Origin: Myxococcales bacterium
GTDB lineage: Bacteria > Myxococcota > Polyangia > Polyangiales > Polyangiaceae
DNA length: 64,000 nucleotides
Assembly: GCA_003151595.1 (NCBI GenBank)
Contig: PLXW01000088.1
Span: 1-64,000, forward strand
Direction of reading: 5' to 3'
Both the position numbers and the translations under genes were made by a program. Under the pieces are notes generated by a model. The model was not told where the DNA came from. It searched no databases and saw nothing but the letters and a program-made list of their open reading frames with translations. Positions 8,504 through 17,157 of this stretch are shown here, piece by piece. Each line of letters begins with the position of its first letter. Position 1 is the first letter of the stretch.

Positions 8504-8920
8504 ATGGCCTGGGTCAAGGTTCCTGCCGAGCACCATCCGCTCTTTCGCGCCGCGCTTCCGAAGGATCCGCGCGTCGAGACGATGCAGATGTTCGGCGGAA
8601 TCGCTGCGAAGGTGAACGGTCACATCTTCGCCGGCCTCTTCGGGCGATCGACGATGGTGTGGTTGCCGGAGCCGGAACGCGCCGCAGCGCTCGCGCTCGA
8701 AGGCGCCGAGCCGTTCGATCCCATGGGGAACGGGCGCGTTCGGAGCGACAAGGTGATGCTGCCCGAGGCCATGATGGATGAGCCGGCGGAGCTTCGAGCC
8801 TGGGTGGGGCGCGCGTTCAAGTCGGCCGCGGCGTTGCCTGCGAAGGAAGCGAAGAAGGCCCCCGGAGCGAAGAAGACGCCCCAGACGAAGAAGACGGCCA
8901 AGCCCCGCGCGAAGAAGTGA
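8504..8920 (+). CDS. TfoX/Sxy N-terminal-domain protein with a basic tail
   Basis: 138 residues; the ATG at 8504 is chosen because the TfoX-type domain begins immediately (MAWVKVPAEH). Residues 1-105 carry the TfoX_N layout: MQMFGGIAAKVNGHIFAGLF, a short sheet (STMVWLPEPER), then LPEAMMDEPAELRAWVGRAF. In gamma-proteobacteria this domain belongs to the competence regulator TfoX/Sxy; stand-alone copies elsewhere have unknown roles. The last 30 residues are an Ala-Lys-rich tail (KKAPGAKKTPQTKK) like those on other DNA-linked proteins in this window, which suggests nucleic-acid contact. It follows a divergent unknown gene. Confidence 0.8.
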   Translation: MAWVKVPAEHHPLFRAALPKDPRVETMQMFGGIAAKVNGHIFAGLFGRSTMVWLPEPERAAALALEGAEPFDPMGNGRVRSDKVMLPEAMMDEPAELRAWVGRAFKSAAALPAKEAKKAPGAKKTPQTKKTAKPRAKK

Positions 8921-9015
8921 CTTTCGCGCACGCTCGCGTGGCAATGCGCCACGCCGCGTGACAGCAAAGCGGCGGCTCGCACGGCGATTTCGTACGTCGG
9001 ACATCGGGTCGGGTC

Positions 9016-9031
9016 GGGAACGTTCATTGCT
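9016..9031 (+). promoter_or_regulatory. weak candidate sigma-54 promoter for the aldo/keto reductase pair
   Basis: GGGAACGTTCATTGCT has GG-N10-GC spacing, an exact TTGCT -12 element and 4 of 6 matches to the -24 element. The start would be near 9042, 26 bases before the ATG at 9068. It sits beside a CGGGT repeat. No dedicated activator is adjacent, so the call is tentative. Confidence 0.25.
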
Positions 9032-9067
9032 CGCATCGGCAATCCTCACTCCGAGGCGAGGCCACGC

Positions 9068-10129
9068 ATGAGCAACGGCACGACGCGACGCGATCTCCTC
9101 AAGCTCACGACGACCGGCGCGGCGCTGGCGATGACGGGCTGCATGCCGGCGGCGCCTCCGCCGGAGACGCCCATGGCCTCCACATCCTCGGCGCGCGCAC
9201 GGACGAGCGCCATTCCGAAGAGGAGCTTTGGACGCACCAACGTCATGGTGTCGGCCATCGGCGTCGGCGGCTTCCACTTGGGAGGCGTGCCCGACGAGAA
9301 CGACGCCGTTCGCATCGTCCACGAGGCGATCGATTCGGGCATCACGTTCTTCGACAACGCTTGGGAGTACCACGACGGAAAGAGCGAAGAGATCCTGGGC
9401 CGCGCGCTCGTCGGAAAGCGCGAGGGCGTCTTTCTCATGACCAAAGTGTGCACGCACGGCCGCGATCGCGCGGTAGGCATGCAACAGCTCGAGGACTCGC
9501 TGCGTCGGCTCAAGACCGATCACCTCGATCTCTGGCAAGTGCACGAGTGCGTCTATGACGACGATCCCGAGCTCCACTTCGCGAGCGGCGGCGTCATCGA
9601 GGCGCTGGTCGAGGCGAAGAAACAAGGGAAAGCCCGGAACGTCGGGTTCACGGGGCACAAGGATCCCAACATTCACCTGGCCATGCTTGCGCGAGGCTTC
9701 GCGTTCGACTCCGCGCAAATGCCGCTCAACTGCTTCGACGCGACGTTTCGAAGCTTCGAGCAGAACGTCGTTCCCGTCGCGAGAAAACAAGGGCTCGCGG
9801 TGATCGGCATGAAGAGCATGGGGGGCGAAGGGCAAGCGGTTCAAGCCGGCGTCGTCACACCCGAAGAGGCGCTTCGTTACGCCATGAGCATCCCGGGCGT
9901 GACCGTGACCGTGAGTGGGATCGATTCACTCGACATCCTGCGGCAGAACCTCGCGGTCGCGCGCGGGTTCGAGCCAATGACGGCCGACGAGATGGCCGCG
10001 CTTCGAGCGCGCGTCGCCGGACCCGCCGCCGATGGTCACTTCGAGCTCTACAAGACGACCAAGCACTTCGACGCGAGGGTCGGCCGAGAACAGCACGGAT
10101 ACCCGAGCCCCGACGAGCTGCCGCTCTGA
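9068..10129 (+). CDS. Tat-exported aldo/keto reductase, probable lipoprotein
   Basis: 353 residues. The N-terminus has a twin-arginine signal (TTRRDLLKL) and a lipobox-like end (AMTGC, Cys25), so the enzyme is probably exported folded with its nicotinamide cofactor and anchored in a membrane. The rest is an aldo/keto reductase TIM barrel with the catalytic tetrad visible: Asp and Tyr in FFDNAWEYHDGKSE, Lys in FLMTKVCTHG, His in WQVHECVYDD. Substrate is unknown. It is followed 20 bases later by a second, cytoplasmic reductase of the same subfamily; the two probably form an operon and a duplication pair. Confidence 0.88.
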   Translation: MSNGTTRRDLLKLTTTGAALAMTGCMPAAPPPETPMASTSSARARTSAIPKRSFGRTNVMVSAIGVGGFHLGGVPDENDAVRIVHEAIDSGITFFDNAWEYHDGKSEEILGRALVGKREGVFLMTKVCTHGRDRAVGMQQLEDSLRRLKTDHLDLWQVHECVYDDDPELHFASGGVIEALVEAKKQGKARNVGFTGHKDPNIHLAMLARGFAFDSAQMPLNCFDATFRSFEQNVVPVARKQGLAVIGMKSMGGEGQAVQAGVVTPEEALRYAMSIPGVTVTVSGIDSLDILRQNLAVARGFEPMTADEMAALRARVAGPAADGHFELYKTTKHFDARVGREQHGYPSPDELPL

Positions 10130-10149
10130 ACGCCGGAGGATTTGACGCG

Positions 10150-11127
10150 ATGAGCTCCATTCCGCAACGTGCGCTCGGCAAGACAGGCGCGAAGGTGTCG
10201 GCGATTGGCCTCGGCGGGCACCACTTGGGAGATCCAAAGAGCTACGTCGAGTGTGAGCAGATCGTGCACGAGGCGATCGACGCCGGCGTGACGTTCTTCG
10301 ACAATTGTTGGGAGTACCACAATGGCAAGTCGGAGGACTGGGCAGGCAGAGCGATCGGATCCACCGGGAAGAGGAAGAGTCTCTTCTTGATGAGCAAGGT
10401 GTGCACCCACGGGCGGTCGGCCGCGATGGCAATGCAAATGCTCGACGAGTCGCTGCGTCGAATGCGCACGGACTACCTCGACCTGTGGCAGGTCCACGGG
10501 GTCTGTTTCGAGAACGACCCCGAGCTGGCCGCGGCCAAAGGGGGAGTGTTCGAAGCGCTCGATCGCGCGAAGCGCGACGGCAAGGTCCGCTTCGTCGGGT
10601 TCACCGGCCACAAGGACCCGAGCATTCACCTGAAGATGATCGCGACGGGTTACCCCTTCGACACCGTCCAGATGCCCCTCAACTGCTACGACGGTACGTG
10701 GCGCTCGTTCGAGCAGCGCGTCGTGCCCGAAGCGCAGAAGCGCGGGATCTCGGTCCTGGGAATGAAGCCGATGACCGGGAAAGCCGGCCCCATCGCGAAG
10801 GGGGACGCGACCGCAGCGGAGATGCTTCGGTATGCGATGAGCCTCCCGGTCGCGACGACGATCTGCGGGATCAACACCGTCGAGCATCTTCGCCAGAACC
10901 TGGAAGTCGTCCGCGACTTTCAACCGATGAGCGCCGACGAGATGCGCGCGCTCCGCGAGCGCTGCCGCGCGAGAGCCGCCGACGGCAGATACGAGCTGTA
11001 CAAAGTCTCACTTCAATTCGACAACCCGCAAGCGCGCCTGGCGCACGGCTTTCCGCTCGACGCGAAGAACATGGAAGTGAAGGAGGCGCTCGAGAGCTTC
11101 ACGAACCTGAGCCCGCCTCGCCCGTGA
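10150..11127 (+). CDS. cytoplasmic aldo/keto reductase
   Basis: 325 residues; ATG preceded by GGAGG. No signal peptide. The tetrad residues lie in FFDNCWEYHNGKSED, FLMSKVCTHGR and WQVHGVCFENDP, in the same order as the upstream protein, and the two share long stretches (GFTGHKDP, QMPLNCYDGTWRSFEQ against QMPLNCFDATFRSFEQ). It should reduce an aldehyde or ketone with NADPH; substrate unknown. As the second gene of a two-gene unit it is the non-exported paralogue. Confidence 0.88.
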   Translation: MSSIPQRALGKTGAKVSAIGLGGHHLGDPKSYVECEQIVHEAIDAGVTFFDNCWEYHNGKSEDWAGRAIGSTGKRKSLFLMSKVCTHGRSAAMAMQMLDESLRRMRTDYLDLWQVHGVCFENDPELAAAKGGVFEALDRAKRDGKVRFVGFTGHKDPSIHLKMIATGYPFDTVQMPLNCYDGTWRSFEQRVVPEAQKRGISVLGMKPMTGKAGPIAKGDATAAEMLRYAMSLPVATTICGINTVEHLRQNLEVVRDFQPMSADEMRALRERCRARAADGRYELYKVSLQFDNPQARLAHGFPLDAKNMEVKEALESFTNLSPPRP

Positions 11128-11203
11128 GAAGCGAATGAAGCGCTCGAGTCCGCGCTCGAGAAAGCGCGGAGACGATGGGCCCCGACCTCGAAGGGAAAAT
11201 GAA

Positions 11204-12022
11204 ATGGCGCACGCGATTTGGTCCGGATCGATCAGCTTCGGGCTGGTGACGATCCCCGTGAAGCTCTTCCCCGCGGTGCGCGCCGACGAGGACGTGCACT
11301 TCCACTACCTCCACAAGAAGGACAAGGGGCGCCTCAAGACCGTTCGCAAATGCGAGATCTGCGGCAAGGAGATCGCCTGGGGCGAGACGGTTCGCGGGTT
11401 CGAATACACGAAGGGGAAGTACCTCGTCGTCGACGACGAAGAGCTGAAGACCATGCGCCCCGAGGCGACGCAGTCGGTGGAGATTCAAGCGTTCGTCGAC
11501 CGCGACGAGATCGATCCGATGCTGTTCGATACGCCGTACTACCTGGAGCCCGAGAAGAGCGGGCGCCATGCGTACGGGCTGCTCCGCGACACGCTGGCGA
11601 AGCGCGGGAAGGTCGGGATCGCGCAGGTGATCTTGCGAACGCGCGCGCACCTGGCGGCGCTGTCTCCGAACGGGCAAGCGCTCATCGTGGAGCTCCTTCA
11701 CTACCCGCACGAGATCCTCGCGGCGAAAGACTTCGCGCTTCCGCCGGCGAAGGAGAAGGTGAGCGCGAGCGAGACGAAGGCCGCCGAGATGCTCATCGAC
11801 GCGATGGTCAAGAAGTTCGACCCCCGCGAATACACCGACGAATACGAAGCGAAGCTGCGCGCCACGCTCGAGGCGCGCGCGCGCGGGGAGGCGCAGGTGC
11901 CGACGAAAGTGAAGCCGGCAAAGGCGACCAACGTCGTCGACCTGGTCGAGGTGCTGAAGCGAAGCCTCGAGAAGAAGCCCGCGCCGCACGCTGCGCGCAC
12001 GCGTCGGCGCGCGGCGAGCTGA
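11204..12022 (+). CDS. ku: Ku DNA end-binding protein
   Basis: 272 residues from the ATG at 11204. The Ku homology domain begins at once with MAHAIWSGSISFGLVTIPVK, the standard bacterial Ku N-terminus; an in-frame ATG at 11135 would add 23 residues outside the family. Further hallmarks are the KCEICG pair, FVDRDEIDPM and LLHYPHEI. The C-terminus is short and basic (HAARTRRRAAS), the part that in other species tethers Ku to DNA and recruits ligase. Ku dimers bind double-strand-break ends for non-homologous end joining. It is followed by an ATP-dependent ligase, then a convergent LigD-type polymerase and PolX. Confidence 0.97.
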   Translation: MAHAIWSGSISFGLVTIPVKLFPAVRADEDVHFHYLHKKDKGRLKTVRKCEICGKEIAWGETVRGFEYTKGKYLVVDDEELKTMRPEATQSVEIQAFVDRDEIDPMLFDTPYYLEPEKSGRHAYGLLRDTLAKRGKVGIAQVILRTRAHLAALSPNGQALIVELLHYPHEILAAKDFALPPAKEKVSASETKAAEMLIDAMVKKFDPREYTDEYEAKLRATLEARARGEAQVPTKVKPAKATNVVDLVEVLKRSLEKKPAPHAARTRRRAAS

Positions 12023-12083
12023 GGGCACATCCGTCACGGCGTAGCGCGCGCGAGAGCGGCGCCTATACACTCTCCTGCACGCG

Positions 12084-13163
12084 ATGCTCCCCGTCCCTCC
12101 CCCCGTCCTCCCCATGCTCGCCAAGCGCGTCGCCGCGCTCCCCGACGGCGACGGCTGGATCTTCGAGCCGAAGTGGGACGGCTTTCGCTCGCTCGTCTTT
12201 CGCGACGGCGACGACCTCACGATCCAGAGTCGCGACGAGAAGACGCTCAACCGCTACTTCCCGGAGCTCGTGCCCCCGCTCTTGGCGATGCTCCCCGACC
12301 GCTGCGTGCTGGACGGCGAGATCGTCGTGGCCAAGGACGGGGGGCTCGACTTCGAAGCGCTGCAACTTCGCATTCACCCCGCCGCGTCGCGCGTGAAGAC
12401 GCTCTCGCACGAGATCCCCGCATCGATCGTCTTCTGGGATCTGCTCTCGCTCGGTGACGACGACTTACGGACGCTGCCGTTCGACTCGCGCCGCGCGAAG
12501 CTCGAAGCGCTCCTCGCGAACGCGCGCCCTCCGCTTCATCTCACCCCCGCGACGCGCGATCGCGGCGTGGCCGCCGATTGGTTCCAGCGCTTTGAAGGGG
12601 CCGGGCTGGACGGCGTCATGGCGAAAGCCGCGTCGGGTCTCTACGAACCGAACAAGCGCGTCATGTTCAAGGTGAAGCACGAGCGCGAGTGCGACTGCGT
12701 CGTCGCCGGCTTTCGCTGGCACAAGCAAGGCGAAGGGACGGCGGTGGGCTCGTTGCTCCTCGGCCTCTACGACGAGGAAGGGACGCTCCACCACGTCGGC
12801 GTCTCGGCGAGCTTCACCGCCGAGAAGCGGCGCGCGCTCGTCGCGCATCTGGCGCAGTACCGCGACGACGCGCTCACCGGGCACCCGTGGAGAAGCTGGG
12901 CCGGAGCCGAGAGCGGCGACACCGTCGCGCAGCGTGTCCCCGGCGCGAAGAGCCGCTGGAGTCAGGGGAAGGATCTCTCGTGGGAGCCGCTTCGACCCGA
13001 GCTCGTGGTAGAGGTGGCTTACGACCACATGCAAGGTACACGCTTCCGTCACACCGCTCAGTTCCGACAGTGGCGAACGGACAAGCGACCGAGCGAGTGC
13101 ACTTACGCGCAGCTCGAGGTCGTTCCGCCGCAGGAGCTCGCGGCGATCTTCGCCTCAGGCTGA
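12084..13163 (+). CDS. ATP-dependent DNA ligase (stand-alone LigD-ligase/LigC type)
   Basis: 359 residues, 61 bases after ku. The nucleotidyl-transfer lysine is Lys30 in EPKWDGFR (motif KxDG), followed by LDGEIV and KVKHERECDCVVAGF (motif IV/V region), then an OB-fold with GKDLSWEPLRPELVVEV. The length fits a bare catalytic core plus OB domain with no polymerase or phosphoesterase attached. It should seal ends held by Ku using ATP. Its last nine bases overlap the convergent polymerase gene, so the functions fused in mycobacterial LigD are encoded here on opposite strands. A second ATG at 12114 is an alternative start. Confidence 0.95.
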   Translation: MLPVPPPVLPMLAKRVAALPDGDGWIFEPKWDGFRSLVFRDGDDLTIQSRDEKTLNRYFPELVPPLLAMLPDRCVLDGEIVVAKDGGLDFEALQLRIHPAASRVKTLSHEIPASIVFWDLLSLGDDDLRTLPFDSRRAKLEALLANARPPLHLTPATRDRGVAADWFQRFEGAGLDGVMAKAASGLYEPNKRVMFKVKHERECDCVVAGFRWHKQGEGTAVGSLLLGLYDEEGTLHHVGVSASFTAEKRRALVAHLAQYRDDALTGHPWRSWAGAESGDTVAQRVPGAKSRWSQGKDLSWEPLRPELVVEVAYDHMQGTRFRHTAQFRQWRTDKRPSECTYAQLEVVPPQELAAIFASG

Positions 13164-14189
13164 CGGCTTCTTCGCTCGCGGCTTCTTCGCGCGCGAGGGG
13201 GCGACGCGCTTCCCCTCACCTTCCGTCTTCCGAAAGTGCGGCGGCCACGGCGCGTCGCCGAGGCCCGAGGCTTCATCGCGCGCGGCGAGATCGAGCAGGG
13301 CGTCGAGCGAACCCGGCGCGTTGTCGATGCCTTCGTGCGGATCGCCGATGGCCGCGAAGCGCGCGGGGACGGTGAGCACCGTGAAGGCCGCGGGATCGCA
13401 GTCGGGCACTTCGCTCCACGTGAGCGGCGTGGACACGCGCGCATCGGGGACGGGCCGCACCGAATACGCCGAGCACGTCGTGCGGTCCTTCGCGTTCTGG
13501 TTGTAGTCGAGAAAGACTCCGTGCCGCTCTTCCTTCCACCACTTCGACGTCGCGATCGCCGGCGCGCGCCGCTCGATCTCGCGCGACAACGCGAGCGCCG
13601 CGCGACGCACTTCGGTGAACGACCAGCGCGGCTCGATCCGCACGTTCACGTGAATGCCGCGCGACCCGCTCGTCTTCGGCCAGCCGCGAAGCCCCAGCTC
13701 TTCGAGCAGCGCCTTCACCTCGAGCGCGACCTTGCGAACGTCGTCCCATCCCACGCCCGACCCCGGATCGAGATCGACGCGCAGCTCGTCCGGGTGATCG
13801 ATGTCGCGCGCGCGAACGGCGTGCGGATGGAGCTCGATGCACCCCAGGTTCGCGATCCACGCGAGCCCCGCCGCGTCGTCGACGACGATCTCCTCCGCGG
13901 TGCGTCCCGACGGGAACGAGAGCGTCGTCGTACGCAGCCACGCCGGGCGCGTCGTCGGCGCGCGCTTCTGGTAGAACGCTTCGCCGTCGGCCCCGTCCAC
14001 GAAGCGCTTCAGCACCAGCGGTCGATCGGCGATCCCGCGAATCGCACCCGGCGCGACTGACAGGTAGTACCGAACGACGTCGAGCTTCGTGAGCTTCACG
14101 TCCTTGGTGAAATACGGCTTCCCGGGATGCGTGATCCGGACCTCGCGTCCGTCGATCGCGAGCACCTCCGTATCGGCTTCCTTGCCCAT
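13155..14189 (-). CDS. LigD-type polymerase (archaeo-eukaryotic primase family)
   Basis: 344 residues. It has the LigD polymerase-domain signatures THPGKPYF near the start, the metal-binding pair in RVDLDPG (Asp139, Asp141), KTSGSRGIHV (174-181), and SVRPVPDARVSTPL towards the end. This enzyme family fills gaps at double-strand breaks, often with ribonucleotides, and can synthesise across aligned ends. It carries no ligase or 3'-phosphoesterase domain. The last 20 residues are a Lys/Ala/Arg tail (SRAKKPRAKKPSA). It converges on the ligase gene with a nine-base overlap and diverges from polX with 26 bases between starts. Confidence 0.95.
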   Translation of the reverse strand: MGKEADTEVLAIDGREVRITHPGKPYFTKDVKLTKLDVVRYYLSVAPGAIRGIADRPLVLKRFVDGADGEAFYQKRAPTTRPAWLRTTTLSFPSGRTAEEIVVDDAAGLAWIANLGCIELHPHAVRARDIDHPDELRVDLDPGSGVGWDDVRKVALEVKALLEELGLRGWPKTSGSRGIHVNVRIEPRWSFTEVRRAALALSREIERRAPAIATSKWWKEERHGVFLDYNQNAKDRTTCSAYSVRPVPDARVSTPLTWSEVPDCDPAAFTVLTVPARFAAIGDPHEGIDNAPGSLDALLDLAARDEASGLGDAPWPPHFRKTEGEGKRVAPSRAKKPRAKKPSA

Positions 14190-14215
14190 CGTCTCGAGGC
14201 TACTACCCAGGCATC

Positions 14216-15946
14216 ATGGACACGAAGCAAGACGTCCTCGACATGCTTCGCGATCTAGCAGAGCTCACCTTGCTGGACGAAGCCGATCCTCAGTCGTTTC
14301 GCGTGCGCGCCTATGAGAGCGCGGCGCAGGCCATCGCCTCGCAGGCGACCGATCTCGGAAAGCTCACGGCCAAGGATCTCCAGAAGATCGACGGCATCGG
14401 AAAGAGCACGGCCGACAAGATCCGGGAGCTGCTCGACACCGGGAAGGTCGAGAAGCTCGAGGCGCTGCGACTGAAGCATCCGCGCAGCGTCGTCGCGCTC
14501 ATGCGCATCCAGGGGATGGGCCCCAAGGCCGTCGCGCGCCTGCGCGCGGAGCTCGGCGTGCAGTCGATGGACGACCTTCGCGCGGCGCTCGCAGCGCACA
14601 AGGTTCGCGACCTGAAGGGGTTCGGCGCGAAGTCGGAAGACAAGATCGCGCAGTCCCTGGCGCGGCTCGACGCGCAGGGGAGCACGGATCGCACGCCGAT
14701 CTCGGTGGCGCTCCCGCTGGCGAACCGGATCGTGGCGCGCCTCCTCGAAGTGCCGGGCGTGAGTCACGCGTCGTACGCCGGCTCGCTGCGTCGCTTCTCG
14801 GAGACGGTGGGCGACATCGACATCCTCGTGGCCGCGACGGATCCGGAGGCGGTGATGGACGCCTTCGTGGCGATGAGCTTCGTCGATCACGTGCTCGTTC
14901 GCGGCCCCGGCAAGACGAGCCTCGTCACGCACCGAGGAACGCAGGTCGATCTGCGCGTCGTCGCCGCGCACCAGCTGGGTGCGGCGCAGATGTATTTCAC
15001 CGGTTCGAAAGGGCACAACATCAAGCTGCGCCAGCGGGCGCTGACGCGCGGATGGACGCTCAACGAGTACGCGCTCTCCGAAGTGGAAGGGGGGCGCGTC
15101 GTCGCCAGCGAGACCGAAGAGCAGATCTACAAGGCGCTCGGGCTCGCGTGGATCTCGCCCATCCTGCGCGAAGACGCCGGCGAGATCGAAGCGGCGCAGA
15201 CCGGCGCGCTTCCGCGAGCGATGGGCAAGGTCATCGGCGACTTCCACGTTCACACCACCGTGTCGGGCGACGGACGCTCCACGCTCGAAGACGTGGTGGC
15301 GACGGCGAAGGGGCGCGGGTATCGCGTGCTGGCGATCACCGACCACGCCGAGGGGACTCTCTCCGGCGTCGGGCGCGAAGCGCTGCTCGATCAGCGCGCC
15401 AAGATCACCGCGATGCAGCGCGAGCTGGGCGATTCACTCCTGCTCCTCCACGGCGTCGAGCTGAACATCGGGCCGAACGGCGAGCTCGATTACGATCTCG
15501 AGTTCCGCCGCGGCTTCGGGTTCTGCCTGGCGTCGGTGCACGATCACTTCGAGCTCGATCGCGCGGCGCAGACGGCGCGCGTGGTGAAGGCCATGGAAGA
15601 TCCGTCGGTGCGCATGATCGGCCACCTGTCCGCGCGGATGATCGGCGGGCGCCCTCCGATCGAGCTCGACCTCGACGCGATCTTCGATGCCGCGCAGCGG
15701 ACGCGCACGGCGCTGGAGGTGAACGGCGCGCTCCCGCGGTTGGACATGTCGGTGGACGCGCTTCGGCGCGCGCGCGAGCGCGAGGTCACGTTCGTGCTGA
15801 CGAGCGACGCGCACCATGCGAGCGAGCTCGATCGGGTCGAGTACGCCGCGCGAAACGCGGAGCGCGCGTGGATCGATCCCGATCGCGTGGCCAACGCCGG
15901 AACGCCCGAGCGCCTCGTGGCGTGGACGCGCGAAAAACAAGCGTAG
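14216..15946 (+). CDS. polX: DNA polymerase X family protein with PHP domain
   Basis: 576 residues. Order: helix-hairpin-helix regions (IDGIGKSTADKI at 58-69, IQGMGPKAVARL at 98-109), a polymerase-beta-type nucleotidyltransferase core with the metal-binding motif GDIDIL (199-204) after YAGSLRRF, then a C-terminal PHP domain starting near residue 342 (GDFHVHTTVSGDG) with ITDHAEG and further His/Asp clusters. PolX fills short gaps; the PHP domain gives 3'-5' exonuclease or end-processing activity. It starts 26 bases from the divergent LigD-type polymerase, completing a local end-joining and gap-repair set with Ku and ligase. Confidence 0.95.
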   Translation: MDTKQDVLDMLRDLAELTLLDEADPQSFRVRAYESAAQAIASQATDLGKLTAKDLQKIDGIGKSTADKIRELLDTGKVEKLEALRLKHPRSVVALMRIQGMGPKAVARLRAELGVQSMDDLRAALAAHKVRDLKGFGAKSEDKIAQSLARLDAQGSTDRTPISVALPLANRIVARLLEVPGVSHASYAGSLRRFSETVGDIDILVAATDPEAVMDAFVAMSFVDHVLVRGPGKTSLVTHRGTQVDLRVVAAHQLGAAQMYFTGSKGHNIKLRQRALTRGWTLNEYALSEVEGGRVVASETEEQIYKALGLAWISPILREDAGEIEAAQTGALPRAMGKVIGDFHVHTTVSGDGRSTLEDVVATAKGRGYRVLAITDHAEGTLSGVGREALLDQRAKITAMQRELGDSLLLLHGVELNIGPNGELDYDLEFRRGFGFCLASVHDHFELDRAAQTARVVKAMEDPSVRMIGHLSARMIGGRPPIELDLDAIFDAAQRTRTALEVNGALPRLDMSVDALRRAREREVTFVLTSDAHHASELDRVEYAARNAERAWIDPDRVANAGTPERLVAWTREKQA

Positions 15947-15984
15947 CCACGCGGTCCGAAGCACGGTGGTACGCTCGTCGTTGC

Positions 15985-17085
15985 ATGCCGGACGCACGCG
16001 CAGTCCTCCGCAAGGTGCCCATGTTCGCCGCGCTGTCGGACGACGACTGCGATGCCGTGCTCCGGGTGCTCAAGGCGCGCCAGGGGCGACCGGGCGACAC
16101 GCTCTTTCACGAGGGCGATCCCGGCGACACGTTGATGATCGTCGTCGAAGGGAAGCTCGAGGCGACGGTGAAGACCGCGAGCGGCCTGCAGGCGACGCTC
16201 TCGGTGATCGAGCCGGGGCACGTCGTGGGTGAGCTCGCGTTTCTCGATGCGGCGCCGCGCGCGGCGACCGTGTCGACGAAGTCGGGAGCGACGGTGCTCG
16301 AGTTCTCGCGGCGTGCGCTGCTCGTCCTCTGCCGCGATCAGCCGCGCATCGGCGCCATCCTGCAGCGCAACGTCCTGGCCGATCTCGCGCGGCGCGTTCG
16401 CGCGATCGAAGGGACGCCCGCGCCCGCCGGTCCGATGAGCGCGCGCGCGCCGGCGAGCCTTCGCATCGGGAGCACACCGCCCACGGCGCGTGAGAGCCTC
16501 GCGCCGACGTCGATCCGCTCGAAGCCTCGCACGGTGACGGCCGCGCAGCTCCGGACTGTGCGCGTGCTCGCGACGCACTCCGACGAGGACCTCGAGCTGC
16601 TCGCGTACATGGCAACGCTCCGCACCTTCATCCGCGGCGAAGCCTTGATGCAAGAAGGGACCGAAGGCGATGCCGCGTTCCTCATCCTGGACGGAACGGT
16701 CTCCATCTCGCGCGCCGGCGACAGCATGCCCACCGTCACGCTCGAACCCGGCGCGCTCGTCGGTCAGCTCGCGCTCCTCGATCGCGCGCGACGATCGGCG
16801 ACGGTGACGGCAATGACGGACACGACCGCCCTCGAGCTGAAGGCGAGCGTGTTCGGCAATCTGGTCAACGCCTCCTCGCCTCTCGCGCTCCGCTTTCAGC
16901 GTGAGGTCGCGACCGCCGCCGCGCGACATCTCCGCGGCGCGAACGCACGCTTTGCCGCGAACACGGGAGGCACGCAGGGGGCGACGCTCCACGAGCTCGA
17001 CGACGACTGGAGCGACGGGTCGGACGAGCCCATCGAGCTGGGCGTCGATCTCGGCGCGATCCGCCACTCAGCGCGTCCCCGCTAG
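15985..17085 (+). CDS. tandem cyclic-nucleotide-binding-domain protein
   Basis: 366 residues, 38 bases after polX. Two cNMP-binding beta-roll domains: one at about 10-140 (FHEGDPGDTLMIVVEGKL, VVGELAFLDAAPRAATV) and one at about 205-315 (MQEGTEGDAAFLILDGTV, LVGQLALLDRARRSATV). They are joined by a Pro/Ala/Ser-rich linker. The phosphate-binding cassette motif GEL(A)-x-R-A is close to consensus in the first domain and appears as GQLALLDRARRSA in the second. No helix-turn-helix or kinase domain follows, so it is not a classical CRP factor; it may be a cyclic-nucleotide-responsive adaptor. The C-terminus is acidic (ELDDDWSDGSDE). Confidence 0.88.
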   Translation: MPDARAVLRKVPMFAALSDDDCDAVLRVLKARQGRPGDTLFHEGDPGDTLMIVVEGKLEATVKTASGLQATLSVIEPGHVVGELAFLDAAPRAATVSTKSGATVLEFSRRALLVLCRDQPRIGAILQRNVLADLARRVRAIEGTPAPAGPMSARAPASLRIGSTPPTARESLAPTSIRSKPRTVTAAQLRTVRVLATHSDEDLELLAYMATLRTFIRGEALMQEGTEGDAAFLILDGTVSISRAGDSMPTVTLEPGALVGQLALLDRARRSATVTAMTDTTALELKASVFGNLVNASSPLALRFQREVATAAARHLRGANARFAANTGGTQGATLHELDDDWSDGSDEPIELGVDLGAIRHSARPR

Positions 17086-17090
17086 GACGT

Positions 17091-17157
17091 ACCGCGTTGA
17101 CCCGCCGTCCCGACGCACCGGGCACGCGGTCCACCGCGTCGACCCGCCGTCCCGACG
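17091..17157. repeat. direct repeat, 25-base units 42 bases apart
   Basis: Two copies (17091-17115 and 17133-17157) begin ACCGCGT and end GTCCCGACG and are identical at 24 of 25 positions, separated by 17 bases. They occupy most of the gap between the cNMP-binding-protein gene and the S9 peptidase gene. Their place just upstream of a likely GTG start at 17197 would suit tandem binding sites, but a local duplication with no function is equally possible. Confidence 0.7.
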
